From Actinomycetota bacterium (GTDB lineage Bacteria > Actinomycetota > Acidimicrobiia > Acidimicrobiales > Ilumatobacteraceae): a stretch of DNA of 64,000 bases. A program made the position numbers and the translations under genes. Below are positions 18,686-28,124 of the stretch, in pieces (the first letter of the stretch is position 1; every line of letters begins with the position of its first letter). Under the pieces are notes generated by a model that saw only the letters and a program-made list of their open reading frames with translations, was not told where the DNA came from and did not search any database. The stretch covers positions 81,841 to 145,840 of the forward strand of contig JAPLAA010000060.1 in NCBI GenBank assembly GCA_026393475.1, in the 5' to 3' direction.

Positions 18686-20245
18686 TCAGTTGACGGCCTT
18701 CGCCCTGCCCGCCCAGTAGGGCTCGCGGAGCTTGAACTTCTGCAGCTTGCCGGTCGCGGTGCGGGCGAGCGCCTCGCGGAACTCGATCTGCTTCGGGCAC
18801 TTGTACCCGGCGAGCTTGGTCTTGGTGTAGGCGATCAGATCGGCCTCGGAGATCGTCGACTCCGGCGTGCGCACGACGAGGGCGAACACGAGCTCGCCCC
18901 ACTTCTCGTCCGGGATGCCGATGACGGCCACCTCGGCCACCTCGGGATGGCTGAACAGGGCGTCCTCGACCTCGATCGAGCTGACGTTCTCGCCGCCGGA
19001 GATGATCACGTCCTTCTTGCGGTCGCTGATCGTCACGTAGCACTCGTCGTCGAGGATGCCGCCGTCGCCCGTGTGGAAGAAGTCGGGGCCATCCGGGTCG
19101 TCGCTCACCGAGTGGATCGCGCCGGCCGTCGCGTCGGGCTGCTCCCAGTAGCCGGCCATCACGTGGTTGCCGCGGGCGGCGATCTCGCCGTCGGGGGTGA
19201 TGCGGATGTCGACGCCGATCGCCGGTGCGCCGGCGCGGCTGAGCTTCGCCGCCCGATCGGCGGGGGTGAGGTCGTCGAGCTCTGCCCGGCCGCGGTTCAT
19301 CGTCAGCAGCGGCGTGGTCTCGGTGAGCCCGTAGATCTGGATGAACTCCCAGCCCAGTTCTGTCTCGATGCGTTCGATCGTCTTCGTGGGCGGCGGTGCG
19401 CCGGCGCACACGATGCGCACCAGGTCGCGGCCGGGGATCGGCCCGTCCCAGGTGGCGGCGGCGTCGAGGACCATGTTGGCCACGGCCGGGGCGCCGCACA
19501 GCACGGTGACGCCGTGTTCGTCGATGCGGCGCAGGATCTCGGCGCCGTCGATCTTGCGGATGATCACCTGCGTCGCACCCATGCCCGTGGCGGCGTAGAG
19601 CACACCCCAACCGTTGCAATGGAACTGGGGGAGCGTGTGCAGGTAGACGTCGCGATCGGAGATCCCGAGCTGCCACCCGAACGTCGTGGCGTTGAGCCAG
19701 ATGTTGCGGTGGGTGAGCTGCACGCCCTTCGGCCGGGCCGTGGTGCCGCTCGTGTAGTTGATGGTCGCCGTCGCGTCCTCGTCGGAGGTCCACGGTTGCG
19801 GCTCGACGTCGTAGCGCATGAGCTCGTGGTCGGCCTCGGTGCCGATGATGAAACGGTGCTCGCACTCGACGTCGGCCAGTGCGTCGGCGAGCTCCGGGTC
19901 GATGAGCAGCACGCGCGCGCCGCTGTGTTCGACGATGTAGCGGACCTCCTCCGCGACGAGCCGGAAGTTGATCGGCACGAGGACCCGGCCCGAGCCGCTC
20001 ACACCGAACAGGGCGGTGAGGAGGCGGGCCGAGTTGTGGCTGACCATCGCGACCCGTTCACCGACGCCGATGCCCATGGCATCGAGGCCGGCGGCCATGG
20101 CGCGGGCACGTTGGGCGACCTGGGCGTAGGTGAGCGTCCCCCAGGACTCGGCGGGCTGATCGGGCTCGTCGACGATGCCGATCCGCTTGGGATAGACGAG
20201 CTCGGCGCGACGGAGGAAGTCGTTGACGGTGAGTGCGACCTTCAT
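18686..20245 (-). CDS. Acyl-CoA synthetase (AMP-binding family)
   Basis: A 519-aa adenylate-forming enzyme activating a carboxylic acid to its CoA thioester. The P-loop-like YTSGTTARPKG, core motif YGLTETTP, hinge HTGDGG...ISDRKKDVIISGGENV and catalytic Lys in ARTATGKLQKFKLRE are all present. Length fits FadD-like medium or long-chain acyl-CoA ligases. The substrate is not predictable, and no beta-oxidation genes adjoin it. MKVALTVNDFLRR is chosen as the start; an ATG three codons upstream is an alternative and neither has a clear ribosome site. It is convergent with the response regulator gene. Confidence 0.88.
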   Translation of the reverse strand: MKVALTVNDFLRRAELVYPKRIGIVDEPDQPAESWGTLTYAQVAQRARAMAAGLDAMGIGVGERVAMVSHNSARLLTALFGVSGSGRVLVPINFRLVAEEVRYIVEHSGARVLLIDPELADALADVECEHRFIIGTEADHELMRYDVEPQPWTSDEDATATINYTSGTTARPKGVQLTHRNIWLNATTFGWQLGISDRDVYLHTLPQFHCNGWGVLYAATGMGATQVIIRKIDGAEILRRIDEHGVTVLCGAPAVANMVLDAAATWDGPIPGRDLVRIVCAGAPPPTKTIERIETELGWEFIQIYGLTETTPLLTMNRGRAELDDLTPADRAAKLSRAGAPAIGVDIRITPDGEIAARGNHVMAGYWEQPDATAGAIHSVSDDPDGPDFFHTGDGGILDDECYVTISDRKKDVIISGGENVSSIEVEDALFSHPEVAEVAVIGIPDEKWGELVFALVVRTPESTISEADLIAYTKTKLAGYKCPKQIEFREALARTATGKLQKFKLREPYWAGRAKAVN

Positions 20246-20781
20246 GGATCGCATCGTTGCAGATCGGCTGCCATCGGCGAACAGGCGGCGGGCGGGCGAC
20301 GGACCGAGGTGCCGGCGTCCGTCGGACCGAGGACCTGCGCGAGACCCCGTCCGGAGGGGCCCCCGAAGGCCGTTCGGCGCCACAAGGTTCGGTCAAGAAC
20401 GACCGCGCAGAACGTGCGGGTGCGGCGCTGCGGGGGCGTGTGGCGCGGCCGTCCCAGGGGTCGTCCGCGGGCTCGAACGCCGACCTCGACCATCCACGAT
20501 CCGTGGCGTCGGGCGCCGTCGAGAACCGCCGCCGATCCGCTGGTGACACGGGCTCGGTGGTGATGACCTGGTCCGATTCGCTCGTTGGGCTCCCGACGTC
20601 GACGGCCGCGGACGAGGCCGACCGTCAACGAACGTTCAACCGTTCACGCAGCGTGGCGAATCGCTCGGCATCGCCGACCGGTAGTCGTAGGGCCCATTGA
20701 CGAAGGTCTTAGGTCCTGGTTCATTGTCGCCCAGCAGACCTGCCGAGTTCCCGGCGGTCCGTATTCGGGCGGAGGTAATCC
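20246..20781. other. Intergenic region upstream of the oxidase operon
   Basis: No supported gene in 535 bp. Near the right end TTGACG (20697-20702) is followed after 17 bp by TTCATT, a possible but weak promoter for the six-gene operon. The spacer includes AGGTCTTAGGTCCTGG, partly resembling the GGTCTTAAGACC motif. GGAGGTAATCC just before the next ATG is a near-perfect ribosome site, implying a normal leader of about 50 nt. Confidence 0.45.
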
Positions 20782-23700
20782 ATGCACAAGCGTGCTTCGA
20801 CGCGCCGCGTCATCGGTGCATTCATCGGTGTCGGCTTGGCGGTGGCTGGGGTGGTGATCCCCACAGGCGTGCCGTCACCGGTGTCGATCGCCGCAGGGCC
20901 GACCGGCACGGTGCGGCTCTCGGTGGTCAGTGCGACCACGAGCGCACCGGTGCTCCCGTTCCGGGACTTCGCCGTGACGACCGGTCAGCCGATCACCGGG
21001 TTCCACTGGATCGTCAACGAGGACAGCATCGGCGATCCCAGCTACGACGAGGCGAACTGCCTCCCCGCCTCGGCCCGCGACGCCATCACACCGAACGCCG
21101 GCACGGGCGACTTCCCCGCATCGTGCACGTGGCCGTCGATCCGTGCGATCGACGGCCACAGCCGCGTCGTCGCGACCGGCGATCAGAGCGACTGGCCGTC
21201 CGCCGGACTCGGGTTGCCGAACGGCGACTACCTCGTCTCGGTCACCGCCGACGGCTTCAAGATCGACGGCGCCCACTTCACCGTGAACGGCGAGACGCCA
21301 CAGGCGCCCCTGGCCGTGCGGGTGCAGATGAACGCGCTGCCGCTGCCGACGGCGACGGTGCGCGTGAACATCTTCAACGACAACGCGTCGACCAACGGCC
21401 AGTACGACGGCGAGCCCGAGAGCACGACCGACATGTCCGGCTTCAGCGTGCACCTCAACGACGTCGCCGGCGAGGTCGAGTTCGACGTGTACGGCAACCC
21501 GCTGTGCACCGAGTACGAGACCGACGGCAACGGCCGGATGATCTACGACGGTGACGGCGCCCCGATCCCCATGACGCTCGACAACGGCGGCACGACGGGC
21601 GGCCATCTGCCCGGCAGCTGGACCGGGTGCATCTCCGGCCCCGACGGCCAGGTCGCGATCCCGAACCTCGGACCGAACCGGTACGCGGCGACGGTCTCGC
21701 CGCCCGACCCCCAGGACGCCGGCGCCGCCGACGCACCGTGGATCCAGACCACCACCCTCGAAGGCGGCAAGGACTGGGACACCTGGAACATGGAGGGCTC
21801 GACCGGCTTCGACACCGAGCTCGTCGTCGGCGGCGAAGCCACGCCGTTCGTCAACTTCGGCTTCGTCAAGCAGCAGAACTCGCTCACCCGCAACCGGCCC
21901 GGCAGCATCACCGGCCGTCTCATGGTCGGCCGTACCTACGTGGCCCAGACCGGCGGCGTCCCGAACCCCGGCACAATTTGGGGCGGCGGCACCGGCACGG
22001 TGCTCGAGCGTCCCGTCGAGGACGGCTGGGTCTCCCTCGCCTGCCTCACCGGCTGCCCCAACCTCCAGGCCGATCAGGCCGTCTATGTGCAGCCGGCGGC
22101 CGCCGACGGCACCTTCACGATCCCCAACGTCCCCAACGGCACCTACATGCTCACCGTGTGGAACGAGGCGATCGACCGCCTCCTCGACACCGTGCAGGTC
22201 ACGGTGGCCGGCGGACGCATCGACCTCGGCGCCTTCCCCCTCGCCGGATGGTTCACCGACCTCGAGGGGTCGGTCTTCCTCGATGCGAACGGCAACGGCA
22301 AGCGCGAGCCCAACGAAGCCGGCGTGCCGAACTTCGGCCTCACCCTCCGCACGAGGGTGAACACCCTGCAGGACCAGGGCGCGGCGACCGCCGCGACCGG
22401 TCCCGACGGCGACTGGTCGATGGCCGCCTACCCGCTCGGGCAGTTCCTGATCCTCGAGGCGTACCACCCCGCCTACACCACGACCGGCATCACCTGGAAG
22501 CTCGGCAACGAGTCGACCAGCCACACCCAGCTCACCGACCAGGTCGACTGGAACGTCCTCAACATCTTCGGCCTCGGTGGCAAGGTCGACATCGGCGTGC
22601 AGCCCTACGCCCCCGGCACCAACGGCGGCATCGTCGGCACCGTCAGCTACGACGTCACCCGCAACGAGCTCAACCCCCGCAACGCGGCCACCGAGGACTG
22701 GCAGCCGGGCGTGCCCGACATGACCATGCAGCTGTGGCGGCCCGCCAGGAACCCCGACGGCACGTTCCGGACCGTCGGCACCGGTGCCAACACGGGTGCG
22801 GTCGTCCAGTTGTGCGGCGCCACCGGCAACACCGCCCGACCGCTCGCCCAGTACGGCACCGTCGACGCCCCGGGTGGCTGCGATCCGCTCCAGGCCCCGC
22901 AGACCACCGAGCACTGGACCCGCCCCGAGGGCTGCATCGCCCGCACCGCCGACGGCACGCCGGCCTACACCCAGGCCTTCGTCAACGACGGCACCGGCCC
23001 CTGCATCGAAGCCCCCATGACGAGCGTGCAGGTCGGCACCAACGGCGAGGTCGACGGCAACTACGGCTTCGGCGATCTCGGCACCGGCGACTACCTCGTC
23101 GAGGCGATCCCGCCCACCGACGCTGCGGTCGCAGCACTCAACGGACGGTCGGCGAAGCCGATCTACCGGTTCACCGACGAGACCTCGATCAACGTGTTCC
23201 AGGGCGACAGCTACGTGTCGCAGGACGGCGTCACCTACGACGGTTCCGCTGCCGGTGACCCCACCGCCGTCGCCCAGGCGAACTATCGCGAGAACACGAG
23301 CGACTCCGCCTGCGCTGGCGCACTGCACACCGTGCACGTGACCGACCAGACCTTCATCGACAACGGCGGCAGCCCTGCCGAAGGCCTCCAGCGACCTGCC
23401 TGCAACGTCAAGTTGGTGCGGGTCCAGCCCCGGCGTTCGATCGCCCCGATCTTCCACGTCTACACCGACGTCCCGATCCCGACCCGCTTCCTCGGCTACA
23501 TCATCGACGACCTCAACGTCTCGACGAACCCGAAGTCGACCGTGTTCGGTGAGAAGACCGGCATGGCGAACGTGCCCGTCGGCATCTACGACTACACCGG
23601 CCGCCTCGTGCACACCGCCGAGTCCGACCACAACGGCTACTACGAGGTGCTGCTGCCCTCGACCGACACGATCGCCTGCCCGACCCCGTCGGGCGTGTGC

Positions 23701-26700
23701 CCCAACGTGTACCGGCTCGTCGGCAACGACCCCGGCCAACTCACCCACCCCAACGCCAACTACAACCCCCAGTACCGCACCATCGGTACCGAGTTCCAGG
23801 GGTGGCCCGGCGTCATCCACCCGGTCGACCAGGCGCCGAGCCGTGTCGCCGCCTCGTTCCAGCTGCCCGGCAGCCAGACGAGCATCCCGCCGGCCTGCGC
23901 GGTCGCGGCGACCACGCCGCAGTTCTACGCCATCGACAAGCCCTACGGTGCGCCCGGCTCCGGCCCCTACACGATCACCGGATCGGGGTTCGGCACGACG
24001 GCGGGCACCCTGGTGCTCGGCTCGGCGAGCCTCCGTTCGGACAACGTCACCACGTGGACCGACACACGCATCGTGTTCACGCTGCCGACCAACGCACCCG
24101 TCGGACCACAGGCGATGCGCATCGTCACCACGGCCCGAGCCGAGGCGACCAACATCATCACGTTCCACGTGATCGGTGCCGGCTACCAGCCCACCGTGCT
24201 CGAGGTCGGCGTCGGCAAGACGTACGACCCGTCGAGCGACGACCCGCAGGGCACCGGCGTCCGAGCGATCCAACGTGCGCTCGATGCCGCACACGGCATC
24301 GCCAGCCCGCTGGTGGTCGTGTACCCGAACACGGCGGCCCAGTTCGCCTCGTTCAACCCCGACCGGGCGTACTTCGAGAACCTCGTCGTGCACAGCAAGG
24401 TCAAGCTGCAGGGCGTCGGTCCGGGCGGTCCGGGCGTGCCCGGCTCGCGGATCGACGGCCGCTACTTCTGGACCGGCGACGCCAACGGTGACGGCATCTA
24501 CGCCCAGAACTGGCTCGCCAAGGTCGCGGCTCTGCCGGTCGTCGGCAACCCGACCGTCGCGGTCGGCCAGGTCGTCCTCGTTCGGCCCGAAGCAGCGACG
24601 CAGTTCGACGGCACCTTCACGGCCGCCATCGACGGCTTCACCATCACCGGCGGCGACCAGCAGGGCTTCCCGACGAACCTCAACTACCTCGGCGGCGGCC
24701 AGAACGGCACCCCGCGGCCCGGTGTCACCAACGTCGAGACCCAGGGCGGCGGCGTGTTCCTCAACGCCTACGCCCAGAACACGGTGATCTCGAACAATGT
24801 GTTCACCGCCAACGGCGGCACCTTCGGTGGCGCCGTCCGGGTGGGCAACCCCGACCTCGGCAACGGTGCCGGCCCCAATGGCACGGAGAACGTGCAGCTG
24901 GCCGACAACCACAACCGGGCCGTCAAGGTGCTCCACAACCGCATCGTCGCCAACGGCGGCACGAACCTCGCCGGCGCCATCGGCATCTTCTACGGCGCCG
25001 ACGGCTACGAGGTCGCCAACAACGACATCTGCGGCAACACCAGCGCCGAGTACGGCGGTGGCATCACCCACTACGGCCGGAGCCCCGGTGGTCGCATCCA
25101 CCACAACCGGATCATCTTCAACCAGGCCTACGACGAGGCCGGCGGCATCATGATCGCCGGCGAACTCTCGGCGAACACCTCGGTCCTGTCGAGCGGTTCC
25201 GGTGCGGTCAGCATCGACCACAACGACATCGAGTCCAACCTGTCGAACGACGACGGAGGCGGCATCCGCTTCCTCATGGCCGCCGGTCAGCAGAACGACA
25301 CGATGACCGTGTTCGACAACATCGTCGCCAACAACGTGGCCACCCACGAGGGCGGTGGCATCGCCATCGACAACACGCCCGACGTGCGCATCGTCAACAA
25401 CACCATCGTGAAGAACGTCACGACGGCGACGGCGATGACGAGCACGGGTGCCCCGGCACCGGCGGGTGTGTCGACCGGTGCGAACAGCGCCGTGCTGCAG
25501 GCTCGTCTGAACCGGCTCTACGGCAACAACCGTTCGCCGAAGTTCTCGAACCCGGTCCTGCTGAACAACGTGTTCGCCGACAACCGGGCCGGACGATGGA
25601 CCGCCAACGGTGTGGCCGGCATCGGCCTGCCGGGTGACGCGAGCGCACCGCTCCGTTGGGACGTGGGCGCCGGTGACGGCAGCGGCCGCCCGACCGTGTT
25701 CGGATCGACGGTCGACTCGTCGCCCGCCAACCCGCTCTACGGCACGGCCGGCGGCTTCGTCCTCGGCACCGGCTCGACCGACCTGCAGGCGAACGGCAAC
25801 AGCGGCATCGCCAAGATCGGCTTCGTCCGCACGTTCGACACCCAGGTGTCGGTCGCCAACTGGCGGACGTTCCCCACGTTCCGTCCGGCGGCGATCGTGA
25901 ACGTCGACCAGCCGATGGCCCAGGAGGCGAACTACCACCTGGACGCCACCCGCCCGGGCATCGCGGTGACCCCCACCGACGTCGTCGTCGATCGTGGCCT
26001 CACCACGCTCGCCGCCAACCAGGTGACCCCGTACCCGGCGCAGACGCCGCCGGCCACGGACATCGACGACAGCACCCGCCCGACGGGTGCAGGCATCGAC
26101 CGTGGCGCCGACGAGCTCGCCCCGCTGCCGGCGCTGCCGACGGAGCTGCCCGCTCCGCCGCCCCCGCCGCCCGCAACGGTCCCGTTGCTCGACAACTTCA
26201 ACCGTGCGGGCGGGTTCACCGGTCTGCTCGGCAACAACTGGACCTACCGAACCGGCATCGCCTACACGCTGAACACCGGGTCCAACAACGCCGCCAGCAA
26301 CCAGGTGCGAGGGGGGACGGCCGGTTTCGCACTGTGGAACCAGTCGCTCGCAGGAACCAACCAGGCCGTCGGCATCACGATGACCGAGACGCCCGGCGCC
26401 AACCAGGGGTTCGGGCTCCTGCTCAAGGCGAACGGGACGACCAGCTTCGGCTTCGCCGGCCTCACGTCGGCACCCACCCGGTTCATCGAGGTGCGCTTCG
26501 CCCGCCAGTCGGGCACCGCCACCTCGGCCACCGGCACGGTCGGCATCGGCTACGGCGTCACCACCGGCGGCAACAACGGCGGGACGACCACGACGCTCAC
26601 CAACACGCCGAACGTCACGCTCGCCCGTGGTGACCGGCTGCTGGCGACGGCCTCGAGCACCGGCGTCGTCCGGCTCTACGTCAACGACGTCCTCGTGGCG

Positions 26701-26835
26701 AGCGCCCAGCTCGTCGCCCCCGGCTGGCAGGCGGCCTGGAACACCACTGGCGGCCAGGTCGGCCTCCGCTACTTCACCGGCAACAACGCCGGCACCTCGC
26801 TTCGTCTCGACGACTTCCTCGGAGGCAACCAATGA
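20782..26835 (+). CDS. Giant secreted multidomain protein with Sdr-B-like, IPT/TIG, beta-helix and lectin-like domains
   Basis: 2017 aa, first gene of a six-gene operon. A signal peptide occupies about residues 1-38. Carbohydrate-binding or Cna/SdrD-B-like beta modules follow, for example GSVFLDANGNGKREPNEAGV near residue 495, and two related modules near 610-1000. An IPT/TIG domain (PYTITGSGFGTTAGTLVLGS) is near 1050. A right-handed parallel beta-helix spans about 1130-1700, with repeats of the type ISNNVFTANGG, GGGITHYG and VNNTIVKN. A Pro-rich linker (APPPPPPATV) and a jelly-roll C-terminal domain of about 215 residues end it. No LPXTG or membrane anchor is seen. The stop overlaps the next start (ATGA). 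I infer an extracellular scaffold or substrate-binding partner for the copper proteins; no catalytic motif is identified. Confidence 0.75.
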   Translation: MHKRASTRRVIGAFIGVGLAVAGVVIPTGVPSPVSIAAGPTGTVRLSVVSATTSAPVLPFRDFAVTTGQPITGFHWIVNEDSIGDPSYDEANCLPASARDAITPNAGTGDFPASCTWPSIRAIDGHSRVVATGDQSDWPSAGLGLPNGDYLVSVTADGFKIDGAHFTVNGETPQAPLAVRVQMNALPLPTATVRVNIFNDNASTNGQYDGEPESTTDMSGFSVHLNDVAGEVEFDVYGNPLCTEYETDGNGRMIYDGDGAPIPMTLDNGGTTGGHLPGSWTGCISGPDGQVAIPNLGPNRYAATVSPPDPQDAGAADAPWIQTTTLEGGKDWDTWNMEGSTGFDTELVVGGEATPFVNFGFVKQQNSLTRNRPGSITGRLMVGRTYVAQTGGVPNPGTIWGGGTGTVLERPVEDGWVSLACLTGCPNLQADQAVYVQPAAADGTFTIPNVPNGTYMLTVWNEAIDRLLDTVQVTVAGGRIDLGAFPLAGWFTDLEGSVFLDANGNGKREPNEAGVPNFGLTLRTRVNTLQDQGAATAATGPDGDWSMAAYPLGQFLILEAYHPAYTTTGITWKLGNESTSHTQLTDQVDWNVLNIFGLGGKVDIGVQPYAPGTNGGIVGTVSYDVTRNELNPRNAATEDWQPGVPDMTMQLWRPARNPDGTFRTVGTGANTGAVVQLCGATGNTARPLAQYGTVDAPGGCDPLQAPQTTEHWTRPEGCIARTADGTPAYTQAFVNDGTGPCIEAPMTSVQVGTNGEVDGNYGFGDLGTGDYLVEAIPPTDAAVAALNGRSAKPIYRFTDETSINVFQGDSYVSQDGVTYDGSAAGDPTAVAQANYRENTSDSACAGALHTVHVTDQTFIDNGGSPAEGLQRPACNVKLVRVQPRRSIAPIFHVYTDVPIPTRFLGYIIDDLNVSTNPKSTVFGEKTGMANVPVGIYDYTGRLVHTAESDHNGYYEVLLPSTDTIACPTPSGVCPNVYRLVGNDPGQLTHPNANYNPQYRTIGTEFQGWPGVIHPVDQAPSRVAASFQLPGSQTSIPPACAVAATTPQFYAIDKPYGAPGSGPYTITGSGFGTTAGTLVLGSASLRSDNVTTWTDTRIVFTLPTNAPVGPQAMRIVTTARAEATNIITFHVIGAGYQPTVLEVGVGKTYDPSSDDPQGTGVRAIQRALDAAHGIASPLVVVYPNTAAQFASFNPDRAYFENLVVHSKVKLQGVGPGGPGVPGSRIDGRYFWTGDANGDGIYAQNWLAKVAALPVVGNPTVAVGQVVLVRPEAATQFDGTFTAAIDGFTITGGDQQGFPTNLNYLGGGQNGTPRPGVTNVETQGGGVFLNAYAQNTVISNNVFTANGGTFGGAVRVGNPDLGNGAGPNGTENVQLADNHNRAVKVLHNRIVANGGTNLAGAIGIFYGADGYEVANNDICGNTSAEYGGGITHYGRSPGGRIHHNRIIFNQAYDEAGGIMIAGELSANTSVLSSGSGAVSIDHNDIESNLSNDDGGGIRFLMAAGQQNDTMTVFDNIVANNVATHEGGGIAIDNTPDVRIVNNTIVKNVTTATAMTSTGAPAPAGVSTGANSAVLQARLNRLYGNNRSPKFSNPVLLNNVFADNRAGRWTANGVAGIGLPGDASAPLRWDVGAGDGSGRPTVFGSTVDSSPANPLYGTAGGFVLGTGSTDLQANGNSGIAKIGFVRTFDTQVSVANWRTFPTFRPAAIVNVDQPMAQEANYHLDATRPGIAVTPTDVVVDRGLTTLAANQVTPYPAQTPPATDIDDSTRPTGAGIDRGADELAPLPALPTELPAPPPPPPATVPLLDNFNRAGGFTGLLGNNWTYRTGIAYTLNTGSNNAASNQVRGGTAGFALWNQSLAGTNQAVGITMTETPGANQGFGLLLKANGTTSFGFAGLTSAPTRFIEVRFARQSGTATSATGTVGIGYGVTTGGNNGGTTTTLTNTPNVTLARGDRLLATASSTGVVRLYVNDVLVASAQLVAPGWQAAWNTTGGQVGLRYFTGNNAGTSLRLDDFLGGNQ

Positions 26836-28124
26836 GCAGCTCCATCCACGAGGGCGCCCCGGCGCAGCCGGAACGCCGGCTGCTGTCACGGCGCAACCTC
26901 CTCATCGGCACCCTCCTGGGTGTCGGCACCGGCCTCGGCATCAGCGCCACGTCCGGTCTGCGGGCCGCGCCGGCCAGCGGGATCCGGGGGCTCGTGCCCC
27001 CGGGTCTCGACCCGGCCCGGGCCGCCGCCCCGGTCCGTCAGGTCGCCCTCGCGGTGACCGACGGTTGGGTCGGCATGCCCCAGGGCCTGCCGGCGATCGC
27101 CCCCTACTTCCCCGACACGCTCGCACCGGAGCACCTCGACACCTACGTCTTCGGCTTCCGCGACGTCACCGGTCTCGACCGCACCCAGGTGATGGCCCAG
27201 ATGGGCAAGGCGCAGATCAGCGCTCCCATCGTCGAGTGCACCGTGGGCGAGGAGCTGTGGGTCACCCTCAGCAACCTCGGCCTCGTCACCCGACCCGATC
27301 TCGTCGACTCGCACACGATGCACTGGCACGGGTTCCGCAACGCGATCCCGTTCTACGACGGGGTGCCCGAGACCTCGGTCTCGGTGCCGATCGGCCGCGA
27401 CTTCACCTACGTGTTCCGTCCGAAGGACGCCGGCACGTACATGTACCACTGCCACTTCGAGGACGTCGAGCACGTCACGATGGGCATGACCGGCATCGTG
27501 TTCGTCCGACCGGCGGGCGCGGCGAAGCAGGCGTACGACGCGCCGGACACGGCGTTCGATCGTGAGTACGCACTGCTGCTCACCGAGTTCGACCTGAGCG
27601 GTCACTGGAACGACGCCCACATCCAGGTGTCGGACTGGACCAACTATCGGCCGAACGTGTGGCTGATGAACGGTCGGGCCTATCCCGACACCCTCGAGCC
27701 GGCCGGTACCCGTGGTGGCGACGGCGACCTGGTGTCCGGGTCGTCGCCCCACCTGCAGTACCAGCCGGTGAGCTCCCGCATCGTCGCCAACCCCGGCGAC
27801 CGGGTGCTCATCCGTCTCGCCAACCTCGGGTTCGAGGAGCAGACGTTGACGTTCCCCGGCGTGCCGATGCGCACCGTCGGCTCCGACGCCCGCTACCTCG
27901 GCCCCTCGCAGCAGACGGTCGCCGACACCGTCGTGCTCGGCGCAGGGGAGAGCCGAGACCTCGTCATCACCGCTCCGGCGGTCGGGACGTACCCCCTCTA
28001 CAACACCGATCCTGCGAAGTACCGGGGCGTCCCCGGTGACCAGTGGGCCGGTGGCCAGCGCACCGAACTCGTCGTCACGGGCACCGCCCCGGCCCAGACG
28101 GCACCGAACCAGTGGGAGCTGTGA
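26832..28124 (+). CDS. Two-domain multicopper-oxidase-like subunit carrying the type 1 copper site
   Basis: 430 aa with a twin-arginine signal (LLSRRNLLIGTLLG, about residues 17-30). Cupredoxin domain 1 holds HTMHWHG (His161, His164, His166) and YHCHFEDVEHVTMGM (His206, Cys207, His208, His214, Met219). By family logic, His161, Cys207, His214 and Met219 form the type 1 copper site. His164, His166, His206 and His208 give half of a type 2/type 3 trinuclear cluster. Domain 2 (about 275-420) is a cupredoxin fold without copper ligands: the expected His-rich strand reads LTFPGVPMRTVGS. The protein alone cannot complete a trinuclear site; the next gene offers the missing HxH pairs. It overlaps both neighbours (ATGA before, TGATG after). 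Confidence 0.85.
   Translation: MSSSIHEGAPAQPERRLLSRRNLLIGTLLGVGTGLGISATSGLRAAPASGIRGLVPPGLDPARAAAPVRQVALAVTDGWVGMPQGLPAIAPYFPDTLAPEHLDTYVFGFRDVTGLDRTQVMAQMGKAQISAPIVECTVGEELWVTLSNLGLVTRPDLVDSHTMHWHGFRNAIPFYDGVPETSVSVPIGRDFTYVFRPKDAGTYMYHCHFEDVEHVTMGMTGIVFVRPAGAAKQAYDAPDTAFDREYALLLTEFDLSGHWNDAHIQVSDWTNYRPNVWLMNGRAYPDTLEPAGTRGGDGDLVSGSSPHLQYQPVSSRIVANPGDRVLIRLANLGFEEQTLTFPGVPMRTVGSDARYLGPSQQTVADTVVLGAGESRDLVITAPAVGTYPLYNTDPAKYRGVPGDQWAGGQRTELVVTGTAPAQTAPNQWEL

Noticed and set aside
20875..26889. 2004-codon open frame antisense to the beta-helix exoprotein gene
   Set aside because: High GC removes stop codons from one antisense frame. The plus-strand protein has a signal peptide, a strong ribosome site and clear domains; the antisense translation is compositionally biased.
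26832..28124. Ordinary laccase-type multicopper oxidase
   Set aside because: It is too short for a three-domain laccase, its second domain lacks the second set of HxH motifs, and so it cannot form a trinuclear site alone.
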